Below, one piece after another: positions 1 through 11,000 of a DNA stretch of 64,000 bases (its first letter is position 1; the number at the start of each line of letters is the position of its first letter). Location of the stretch: contig FN649734.1 of assembly GCA_000310025.1 (NCBI GenBank), positions 5,413,122-5,477,121 of the forward strand, read 5' to 3'. Under the pieces are notes generated by a model. The model made no database searches and was not told the origin of the DNA. It was given only the letters and a program-made list of their open reading frames with translations. The DNA comes from Ectocarpus siliculosus. Its lineage: Eukaryota > Sar > Phaeophyceae > Ectocarpales > Ectocarpaceae. Both the position numbers and the translations under genes were made by a program.

Positions 1-19
1 TGCTGTATGTTCATATTTT

Positions 20-610
20 CAAGCCCTCTAGATTTTTGAGCTTGGAAAACAAGTCATACTACAGGTCGTTCGACTCACCCTCGTCATACAAGCCATAAGC
101 CGGGAAGAACCACCGTCTCGCTTTATGTCCGCGTAAGGTTGGAGCAACAGCGTTCACGTCGACTTCGACGACAGAGGACCGTGACAAGACGGCACGAAAA
201 AAAATGCAAGCCTTGCGATCGTTCGAGTACTTTTGGCCTCGCAGCACGCACCCGGCTCCTCTCCTTCTACGACACTCACGCAACGAGGCTTTCATGACAT
301 TCACCACTGAGTCCCCCTTTAGCAAATCTACAGTAGTGGGACAACACTAACCAGGAATACCTGGTATCATGGTATCAAATACAGCAAAAAAAGATACAAG
401 AGTCACCTGAGAAAGAGTCAGATTGCAAAGCTCCGAAGGCATCGCACTTTCAAAGACTGCTGTCCAACGGTCCAATTTCCAACACGTACGGGTCGTCCAA
501 AACCACCCTACCCACCCAAAGCCTATGGTTCCTCGCATGCATGAGTGTTCCGGTGGTGCCCTCGACGTCGTCACACGTAAACGGCAAACCAAACACAACA
601 AATAAATTAA
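20..610. repeat. Dispersed repeat A, copy 1
   Basis: This segment matches 23,985-24,385 in the same orientation. Shared blocks include CTTGGAAAACAA near 40-52, GAGGCTTTCATGAC near 285, CACCCAAAGCCTATGGT near 512, and a block around 560-610 containing GTCCTCGACGTCGTCACAC-like sequence followed by an A-rich stretch with AAATTAAACA. Copy 1 carries roughly 180 extra bases (about 60-250) that copy 2 lacks. The two are clearly diverged, so this is an old duplication or a transposable-element remnant. I see no coding capacity shared by both copies and no terminal inverted repeats. It lies beyond the last exon I can support for the neighbouring minus-strand gene. Confidence 0.7.
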
Positions 611-1099
611 ACATCATTCGCAATACCAAGGGCACCATCACTCGTTGGTGGGTGGTGCTACCTCAGCCCCCCCCGCTGCCAGATCCCCCACCCACACCCC
701 CCCGGCGTTGCTACCGCCACCACCTCCACCTCCTCTGCCGGATCCGCAACACTCACGAATCCGGAGTGTACACGAAACCGGTCGGCACTGGTGTGTTACA
801 CATTTTGCATTTCACCACCGCCTCCGGGATGTGCCACGAGCACGTTGGGCACCCTCCGGGAGGAACGATAACCTGTGTGAGGGGAAGGCGAGTGCCAATG
901 AGAGTGAGTACCCCCCGGGCTTGGGATACAGTACTCCTGCCACCGGAGGAGGGGAACCCGTCGACAACGTGGATGGCTTACGTACGTACGCAAACTCTGG
1001 AAAGCAGGGGCAGCACCGCTAGGTAACGGGCTGGGATATGATGTCAACCTTCCGTCAACATACCTATGCGTGCGGGGCACTCCTGCATGAAGCGCTCAC

Positions 1100-4000
1100 C
1101 TGGTACCTCGCGTTTTCCCTTCACTACTGTACATGTTACATGTTACAGGGGGTGGAGAACGCAAATCTAAAATTCTTGAGAGCAACGTTAACTCTACCTG
1201 GGACTCAGTCTCCAGCGTCAAGCGCCGACGGAGCTCCTTTTCGCCGTCCTCGTTCGTAAGCTGCGGGAGTTTCAACGCACCAGCTAGGGCGATGCCAACT
1301 CTGGAGCAAGTTTCAATCCGCAGATCAAAGTGTGGCAGAGCACCCTTCCGAAGAGCGATGCCGTCGGCAAGGGGAAGGTCGGTCGAAACAGGCCCGAAAC
1401 AACCCCATTTCTTCCTGGTTTCATCGTTGCACAGCTGTAAGACGAAGGTAGGCCAACACATACGAACAAACCGCATGATTGGGGAAGGTTCTGGTTAGGG
1501 AATACAGACGAAAGCATCAAGCGACTTTGACGGGACAACGACCTCGAAGGAGGTTGAGCAAACGCACAGCTATACCGGGAGCACGTGTGGGGGATGAGCG
1601 ACGGATTTGCTATCCGAAAGTGTGGCACTGTGCAGGTTGCAATATTCTTAGGCCTTGATAATATGTGGGCTGTGGTTGTGCGTTGTCCGAAGGTGACTCA
1701 ACAGAGAATATCGGGTGGGTGTGATGGCTATGATACGCTAACAATGAGTGCTACTGTAGAATTCAACCCACCCTTCTCGGATAAGAGACACAAAGGGAAT
1801 GCGGTACAACCAATCCTCTCGACAGTCACACACTCACCATTGTTTGGAGATCGCCGTCGGGGTCAAGGTACTCAGCCACAAGGCCGGCGCGAACCCCCAG
1901 AAATTCGCACGGCCTGAGGTCGAACATGTCACCTGTGGTGTAGTTGGACACCGTGGCGAAACCGTCCTGGGAAAAAACGGCATTGACGAACACGGGTACA
2001 TGTTTTAAGGATCCGATAGCACGGGTGTTCAAGCATTCCATCTGTGCAACTTCTCCGGTCTCCAGACATTTGCATGAAGTGCAAGAAGGATGGCGGTGGC
2101 AGCGCCTCTGTTCCAGTAGTGCAATACACTCTCGTTGTTGGGGCCTCTTAGTCCCCCTACAGAAGTGTTGAGGTGTGATTCTGGGTTGTGTTCCACAGGA
2201 GTTCATGCACGGCCCTCATGAGGACATGATGCGGGAAGCCATCACAGCATGCGTGTCCATGCAAGCAAAAACTAGGTGTATGAGCGCCAAAATCGATTTG
2301 TGCACTATCTACCAATGATTGGAAAATCGCAAAATAGACGGTACATACATTTCGGACAAAAATGGATGGCCACCATGCTGGAAAACAGGGCATGCGAAGT
2401 CTTTGCCAGTGTCCCGGGGTTCGAGATACAGAGCATTCTAGCGATCGGGCTATGCAGGTATTATTACAGAATCATGACAACAGACCAAAAACGAAGACAA
2501 GTGGGTGCAGTTGCCTTTCGATATAGCTATTCGAGACGGTATTGAAATCAGATGATTGGGACAGCCGCTTGCTTGTGAGAGTTTGCCACGTCGCTCTCAA
2601 GACTGTGTTGCTTTGCGGTCGTGGTGAGGAACATGCTGTTCAGCGACCACGTCCAATACAACCCCCAGAGCACTCCAGCTCGAAACCACCTTAGAGCTAC
2701 AGAGGGTTGCAAACTGTACACATCGTGACAGGTCGTGCAAGATCTGCGACACTATCCCAAACGAAGAGACAATGACTGGACAACATCAAAACGATAAATA
2801 ACCGGGACTCCTTGTTCCTCACTCACCACGATTTCGGGCGTAGCTGACGGTACCTTGAACACCATGGCTGCGATCCTGGTGGCGAGGACCATGCCCTTGA
2901 ACAGGGGCGCGTTGAAAGTGCCCTCATGCCTCCGCTCGGTTCGTTTCGAGAGAGAGCGCACAAGGGTACCCACCAGAGCCGGCTTGGAGATGCCCGTCGT
3001 CTTCAAGTCAAGAAGCATCTCCACGAAGGAAACGAACCTTCTTACATTATCCTTTGAGGGGTTCGCGACAGAGGGAAAGAGACGAAAAGGATGATAGAAA
3101 TGTCTGAGAACGTACCAGGGAGCTTGTGTAGCAAGACCTGCATCATTTGCCGGTTCGAGACGGCGTAGAGACGTTTTATCACTCCAGGCCGTGTTGGGCG
3201 GATACTTGTGATGGAGGGTCCACTGACTGCCATGCGTGCTCGTTGCCGAGCCCAAAGGCGACGCGGGAAATCGCTCGCACCAACGGGTTGGCGTCCCACC
3301 TACATTATGGTTCAATCCTAGTATCACCTGTCCGACCGAAGAAACACGGAATCTCTTTCTGAGGAACCAACAAGTTTCGTATTTCGGGAGGTCATACTCC
3401 ATTCGCTCACTTTGGGCAGCGAGTGCGCGAAACTGGGTACGCGATGCTATCAACTTCTTCCGTCGTGAGGACGTACGTCGCCATTCCAACGTCAGCCAAA
3501 TACCATCATCCACAGGTGAAAAGTTTTATATCATCCACAGGTGGAAATCATCATCTTTACAGTCACATCAGCCTGTTGTAGGCGAATACTGAGCAGACCC
3601 GTGACGGCGGTTCATGTACTATCAGACACAAGAGTAGTGTGCGGAGGTGAGTCAAAATGCGAAGAATACCCACCTAAACTATACACGCAGGAGAATGTTA
3701 ACAAACGAACGTTACAAGCAGCTCCCTGAAGAACCGAACAAATGCTGTTCTGAATTTTTCGAAACCCGATGCCAACGACTAATGTCACAATGCACAAGAA
3801 ATTCCGTCACCCGTAACAAGGTACTTGCACGATGCTGCCGTCCGTCGCCACAATGTTCTGCAAGGACGATGCTACGTCAGACTTCCATCTTGCTGGGACA
3901 AGTTAGACGGAGGAAAGATAGAGCTGAAAAGTACGCTTGGCGAACCGCCCAACGGGCCCACCAATATTGCAAACTTCATGCGTACTGCGATAAGACTCAG

Positions 4001-7000
4001 AGCACACCTTCATGTCGAGCGACAGCGCATCGTGCGCACGGCTACCCCGGCGAATAGCCCTGTAACGGGCAAGAAGGTCTTGAAGCTGTTGTGAGCAGTC
4101 CTGGCACAAGGCCCACAGCAGCACCGCAAGGCAGCAAGACGTCCAGAAACAGTTGCCGTCCCCTCGGATCGAGATGCCTATGGTCTGGCCCATCGAGTAC
4201 ACGCCCTCGACGCCAGGCACGTTCAAGGCCAAGAACGACTCTGCTTCCTTCAAGGACAGTAGCTTCTTGGACAACGCTACCTGAAAGAGGGCAAGGGTTA
4301 CACGGTAACAAGATGGGTCTCAAATTGGGGAGCAAGCTCACGTCGCTTGCTGCAAGCGGCAGGCACCGCGACAACCTATTAGAGTGACCCTCACATATTC
4401 AAAGAGCGAATGAAGCCTTCAGAGCTTAGGGGGGGGGGGGTATGTGCAATCTGTCCTTGAGTGGGGACGCGGATGGGGCAGGCAGGGCGCAGTAGAGTGA
4501 GATGTCCGGAAGTGTCTCCGAACTGCACTTGCCAGAGACAGCGGAAATCGCCGCACAATGTGTAACCTATCAGCACGCGTGAATTGTTTCGGGGGGCTGC
4601 GTTTAAACTCTGAGAACGCCGGTACCGCTTCTTCTCCTACATACCTCCTTGTCGTAGCATCTTCCCTCGGAATCAGTCGAGGCGGCAGCGTGGGTCGCTC
4701 CTTGGTCGGAAACACCGGAGGGTGCCTGAGGCGAGGCAGGCCTGCCATTCACCCTTTCCGTGCCCTCTTCCTTCCCGTTCTCTTCCTCCTTCTCCCTCTG
4801 TTCCTCCTCCTTCTTCTCTGCCCCCTCGTTCTCCTCCCTCCACTCCTGCAGCGTGAACTTGCGGACCTTAACGTCTCCCCGCTCCTCTTGGCGAGCGTGC
4901 GGCTCGGGAGAGGCCGCCCCCTGTACGAACCCCTCCTCCGGCTGCTGCTGCTGATACCGCTGCTGCTGATACCGCTGCTGCTGCTGCCGCTGTTTCCAGT
5001 ACAGCATACTCCGTTCCTGCCGCCGGATGTCCTCCTCGATCACGCATCCCTAGCCGTGCAGAACGTAGGCGAGCACAAGGGGTAGTGAATAAACGAAACA
5101 ATTATGGAATACTCACAGGGGCACAACCGAGCGCAGACCAGCACAATATTCCACCCCGAGGAAGGTGCACCTTTTTCGTCCTGATTTCGTGTCGATACAG
5201 CCGTGTTGTTACTTTCAGAACATCACAAACCGTACCAAGTACTTGTACGATGAGCAGTTGCCGAAAAATGTCCATCAGACAAGTTCGAAAAAGATTTCGC
5301 TACAATCATCCCACTGTCTTGAATCCCCAAGACGTTGACACCTCAGGGCGTAATAGCACGCTGAAGCGCATATTACGGGACTACAAGTAGCCGTGATGAG
5401 CGCAAACCGGACGATATAGGAAGGGAGAACCAACAAGCCTTCCCAAGGTACTATGCCTTTGCTCACTGAACGCAAACCAACGTTGACATTGCCCTGGGGG
5501 CACTGATTTTCGTTTCGAACGAGACCTACAGTTCCTTGCGGTATCGACCGAGACTTATCAGCCGGAGTGATGCAAGCCATCAAGCGTTACGACATCGGTC
5601 GTGTACCTTCGCACCCGAGCCCCCCCCTTTGTCAAACCCGGCAGCGTTCTTGTTGGAGGACCTTTGACCCTTGGTCGCTCCTCTCGCGCCCCCTTGCCTC
5701 CTGACTCTGTTCAAAGCCGAAATGGCGAGGTCCTCCGGGCGTCCGGCGGGCCGGCCAAGCGTCTTGCTTCGCACAGCGGTAGGTACCGCGTTTCCACTAC
5801 CGCCAATAGCAGCAGTCACGGTTGTCGAGGAGTTGCCGTGTTCGGCACCGGGTTGGACAGCAGGCGATCGCCTCTCCCTGCCGGCTTTCGCCCGGCACTC
5901 TTCTTGGCGCTTCGCCTCGCGCTTCCCTTGGCGCCGACTGGGCTGCTCCGAAAAAATTGCGGAAACCGACCTGGCCGCCTTTCGCGCCTGCCACGCCTTC
6001 TTGCGGCGGTCTCCGGCGATACCTCCAGCGCCGGTGAGCGGGGAAGAGGCAGCACTCCCATCGCTCGCCACCGCAAGCCCAGCGACAACCGTCGCCGCCG
6101 CCGCCGCCGCCGCTGCTGGTGCTGCTGATACCGCCGACTGCAAAGTTCCGGTGAACGAGGACGCGATGTGCAAGTGAGAACGAAGGGATTGAAGGAACAC
6201 TCGGCCATCGGCGAAATTGCTCCCAACAGTACTACCGGTGCCCGTTTCGAGGTCTCAAAACGTTGCCCCATGGGTTGTACAAGAAGGCCGTTCACCTGGG
6301 AGATTGATCGAGGACACCACTTCGATAGTACAGCACAATCTAACCTGGGACACAGAGGTGCTGCGCGGCTCGACCACAAGCACGACCTCGCCAGTCTCCA
6401 TAGTGAAAGCCACCCCCGGCCCCGACGCCGACCCAGCAGTAGCGAGATCACCACCAGCAGTAGCACCAGCACTAGCCGGAGCCCTCAGACCACTGGCACG
6501 AGCGGGAGGTCCCGCTGCGGCTGCCGCCGTGATGACCCGTACACCGTTCGCTTCCTCCAAGCCAGATGCGTCGGCGCCTACCCCATTCGTGACGACTGCG
6601 GCTGCTGACGCGCGCCCGCGGGACGGCAGGGTGACCGCAGGGGAGGGCTTCGGCGACGGGCTAGACCTACCCGAGACCCGTGCGGTCTCGCTTGTCACCA
6701 CTGGTGCTGCTCGTGCTGGTGACTACAGAATGCCGGGAAACGAGGATCGCGAATATGAGATTGGTACGAGTACAGGTGAGAACCGAGTAGGGAGAGAAGG
6801 AACAACTGGCCATCGGCTAACACCACTCAACAATGCTACGGGCGCCCGTTTCAAGCTCTCGGAACGTTGACCCGCCAAAGACGGGGATGACTATATCCTA
6901 CTTGACCGAAAACACGATGGGCTTCACGCACAGACCTGCTGTGCGGAGGGCATCTGTGTCCCTGCCAAAGGCACGACCTCCTGCTGCTGCTGGGGTGTGC

Positions 7001-7395
7001 TGGCTGGCCCTGCCGCTGCGGCAGCAGTTTCTTCCCCGATGGCCGCCCATTCCGGCGCCCTGGCGAAATACCTGCGCGCCCTGTTCCGGGTCGTGTCGTA
7101 TCCCCGCACCACTCCTGGGCTTGAGGCAGGGGTCCAGTCTCGGACCGCCGGCACCCGTCCGCTTCCGCTCGCGCGCGTCGAGATAGGATCCGCCGCAAGC
7201 AATCGGGGAGCGGGAACGGCAGCAGCAACCGGGAAGTTGTCCGTCAACCAGGCATGCAGGTCCTGGCGCTGTCCGGCAAGGGGCATGATGCCGGACCGAC
7301 GCACACCGGCATCGTGGGTCCAGGACGCGGTGATACTAGAAAACGCCTCCTGGAGTGCGCGCAGAAACGAGAGGGTGGAGTAGGCGGCACGATCC
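1100..7395 (-). CDS. 3' half of orphan multi-exon gene (eight phased exons)
   Basis: I do not recognise this protein. Eight minus-strand exons join with agreeing splice phases: 7395-6936, 6722-6345, 6137-5607, 5049-4645, 4280-4008, 3051-2827, 1966-1838 and 1344-1100. The last ends at a GTGAGC donor, so the true 3' end and stop lie further left or are unresolved. The first four exons encode low-complexity Ala/Ser/Gly sequence, a basic Arg/Lys/Gln helix (KKAWQARKAARS, then KREAKRQEECRAKAG), a Gln-rich run with QQQRY repeats, and an acidic Glu/Lys stretch. Exon five has one short hydrophobic segment (CFWTSCCLAVLLWALC). Exons six to eight look globular (RFVSFVEMLLDLKTTG; FDLRPCEFLGVRAGLVAEYL; PHFDLRIETCSRVGIALAGA). 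It is probably continuous with the exons at 13,029-8,050, but the link exon between 8,050 and 7,395 was not found. Function unknown. Confidence 0.7.
4926..5005 (-). repeat. Coding CAG-type repeat encoding QQQRY units
   Basis: On the minus strand this stretch inside the exon 5049-4645 carries CAG codons interrupted by a 15-base unit that reads as the peptide QQQRY. It gives a Gln/Tyr-rich run directly after an acidic-basic helix. The sequence is an in-frame microsatellite expansion, so its length probably varies between individuals. Confidence 0.75.
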
Positions 7396-7487
7396 CTGAG
7401 AATACGTTTTGGTGGAAACGACCACACCCTCGGGGCAACGTCTTGATCACAAATTGGCACATCGAGCAGTGGAACGCCTTGGAGCGA

Positions 7488-7490
<3 letters not shown>

Positions 7491-7542
<52 letters not shown>
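7491..7542 (+). repeat. (CT)n microsatellite
   Basis: An almost perfect CT dinucleotide run of about 50 bases, with one TT interruption near 7531. It lies in an intron of the minus-strand gene, about 100 bp before the acceptor at 7395. Apparent reading frames of alternating Ser/Leu or Arg/Glu across it are artefacts of the repeat. Confidence 0.95.
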
Positions 7543-7543
<1 letters not shown>

Positions 7544-8049
7544 GAGTCCAAGAGAGATAGAATGGCTATTCAGACGCGTTTGCGTTTTGCGAGGCGTTTT
7601 GCAAACCCCCCTCCCCAGTGCACTGTCTGGGTAAGGATGGCACTGCTGTGGGAGCAAATCAGCCATTTGTTTTCAAACGTAGTCGAGAAAGTATACAAAT
7701 ATCCACCCTCGTTCCGAGTGTTGGTTCGTTGCAACAACGCGGGTCTTGCGAAACGGTGTTTTCCTGAACCACAAGGGGTATGCACGATGCATGTACCCAA
7801 TCTCTTCCTGTCCTAACGCAGCGAGAAAGTCATGTTTCAGCCCGTCCAGTCCATGTAATGCACTTTAACAATGACGGCGTTGAAGTTGACATGCTATTGA
7901 CTGCTTTCCCACGTCCTCACGAACATTGTCTACCCACGAGTTCCCGATCTGCAAGGAGCACCGTTTTGTTGTGTCCACAGCAAGAGGGTGACCACTCTCT
8001 TGCCTATTTAAGAGCAAAAGACTACCAGTATGACAAGTCCCCTGCTAAC

Positions 8050-11000
8050 CTCCAAGACGTTCCGGACAGTGTCGGACTGGAAGAAGGTCAGCCACCGTCC
8101 CACCTGAGCATTGCAAGAGGCAGGAGTGTCAGGGGGGAGCGCACGAACGGCCGGAATATCCCGGACAACGAATGAGATCGATACACACACATCGAAGGAA
8201 AAGCAAGTACGGCGTTCGCGGAAGTCTGTCAACTGATGTGGGTACTTGTTTTGGACGGTGACTCTCGGAAGCCGTCGTGTTGTACTGACTAGATTAGTCG
8301 GCGACAAGGACCATCTACCGACTTCGTGCCCGTCTGTGTCTTCACCACCCGAGAGAGAACCTCCGGTACTCACATCTGTCGAGCCGGAGCTCCTGATGTC
8401 CACCTCAAGGTCCCCCAAGACATACCCCTCGCCCGGTCCATCTCCGCGGGGAACCGTTCCACCTGACAGCATCAACAACCGAAGTATATGGTTGAGAGGA
8501 TGAACGAGAATAGTCGCTCCGCCTAGCCCCAACATGGCGTTCGAATACGTAAGGACATCGATCTGTCCGGATTGGCATGCACTATGTAGCCGAAATGCCA
8601 TCTCAACGTTCCCCGAACGAACATGGCAGAGGTTCCCGCAAGGATACTGACCACCCGGCATTGCCGAGAACAGGTTGTCGGTATGATCGCGTATTCTGGG
8701 AGAGAACCGTCAGACGACAAGGATACGGCGTCCAGCATCTTACCAACCCAAGCCATCACCAGTAACGATAGCGATAGCAGCAATTCTACCTCCACCGTCG
8801 CCGCCACCGCGACGACCATCAACAAACGGCAACAACAATAAATCCACCACCATCCAGCAAATACGGCAAGGACGACGACAACAACACCGATGTCGTTCAT
8901 CTCACCTGTGGAGAGTACAAACCGATAGACCGCCATCAATCTGGCCCAGGTCTCGCCGTCGCTGTCGAGGTTTAGCGATACGAATAGCATCGCACGGCTC
9001 GCACGGCCTGCTCTCCTTTCTCCAGCTCCTGCAACGCACGAGAGATTGTGTGCCAATTTCGGTGTGCTGTGGAGAATAGCACTTTCTGCAACATGGAGGG
9101 CAGCTACGGATCGGACCTTGTCATTGTCGTCGTCGTCGTTGTTGATGCAAGCGTGCGGGTCGCTAACGGTCACCCCAGGTACTGCAATGGATTCAGCACG
9201 AAGGATGAACCGTCCTGCTTCGCACGAGAGTGTTGTTTCACGTTGGCTGTCTAACATCGAACCCTATCGACGTCTGATCCCTTTTCGATCCATCCCTCAG
9301 AAAGACTGTCAAGACATTCGAGGTTTACCATGGAGGTGTTGACAAACGCCGATACTTGCCTCTGATCAGTGCACTTCCTGCAATTCGACCTTCGGCGACG
9401 CGAGCTGCTGCTCTCGGACGGACGCTGCGAAGGTGTAGTAGCATTAGAAACATGCCAGATACCACCGACAGCGACGCTGGAATATTCCACAATGGGCGCA
9501 ATGCGGCAACCGCTAGCCACATCCAGCCGAGACCACTGGTGCGCGCCGTCACGTGGATACATTTATCGTCATCCCGCTGAAACGCCAATGGGTTAAAACA
9601 AAAGCAGACGGCAGGCAGAACAATACAACGATGAGTGTATTCACGAGGTGTGACAAGAACATGGGGGCACATGCCGACCGCAGCGGGATATGGACAACCA
9701 CGACGTTATCTTGCGTGAGGCTCCTGCGTGTGTGTTCACTGTCTGCTGAAAGCGGGCTTAGTTGTCGAGGACATTTCGGAATCCAGCAACAATCAGTCAA
9801 CGAGAACGAGCACGAGAGTCGATCAGTCGAGATAGATGTTCACAGGTGCCGTGCCTGTCGCCATGACAACACAAGAATGCACGACGATTCACACATCTGC
9901 CGGTCCTTAACTTTGTGTTTGAGCGAGGGGGCTTCCTCGATGAGGGCTTCCTCGATGTCCTTTGAAGCCCCGAGGGCCAACCTATGCCGTTTACCACATC
10001 TCCGTCATCATTTTTTTTTCGCGTGATTTCGGTGGGACTAGGCCATGTCAAGCATATACGGCGTACGTTTGACGCATGCAACAAACGAACGGTCGTCTAC
10101 CCTCGTCTGTGGACACTTCTCTAGAATAAAACTTGATGGCATGCTGCACTTACAACTAGGTTGAGCACCAGTTCTTCCCAGCTGCAGGAGTAGTCCGCCT
10201 CGTGCACGACCCCGTTCGCTTCCGCGCGTGGCAGCTGTTGGCCCCGGTCGCCCCCTTGCGAGACGGACTGCGCATACGACAAACTCGCGCTCTCAGGGTC
10301 CCAGGTCAAGGGAGAGATCGAGAACCCCGTACCAGTCGGCTCTGGTGAAATGGGCCACGTCAACAACGCTGCTTCCGCTGCCGCTGCGTCGCTAGCCGCT
10401 GCGTCGCCCACGTGGTGCCGAGCGACGGATGCTGTGGCGTCGTCGGGTGGATTGTCATCCTTGTCCTGCCGGAACGTGTTGACCATGACGGGTTGTGGTG
10501 CACCCTTGCCTAACGGGGACGAGGGCGGCGGCAACGGGGTGCCGGTCTGGGGGCGTGGGGCCAGGCGGGGAAACGAAAACGGGAGGGAGGAGGGGGGCGC
10601 GCGCTTGTGTAATCATGCGAGATGAGTATCTACAACACGGGGTCGAGCACTTTGACCCAAGACAGCTTTCGCTTGAAGATGGTTGACAGGTCTCCATGGT
10701 TTCGAGTATAAGATACAGGGGAAGGAGGGGTCTGCAAAGACTGAGAGGTAGCGTTCGGAATCCCAGTTGATGATGTTCGGCCACACCGTACCCACCTCGC
10801 CGATATATAGGACCTACAGTAAGTAGATTGTGCGAGCACTTATTCTCATTGATTGGCAACCCACCAGCAAGAGCGGTTTCACGGCAGAGTAGGCTCTGTG
10901 ACTTGCTGGTCATCAGGTCGAATACCCCACCCACCAGAGGGCCTTAAGCATCGCATACCGACCTAGAGGCTACGTGCATCATCTGTACCACCCCTTGGAC

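Noticed and set aside
7300-7666. Frames rich in Ser-Leu or Arg-Glu across 7,490-7,545
   Set aside because: Direct consequence of the CT microsatellite.
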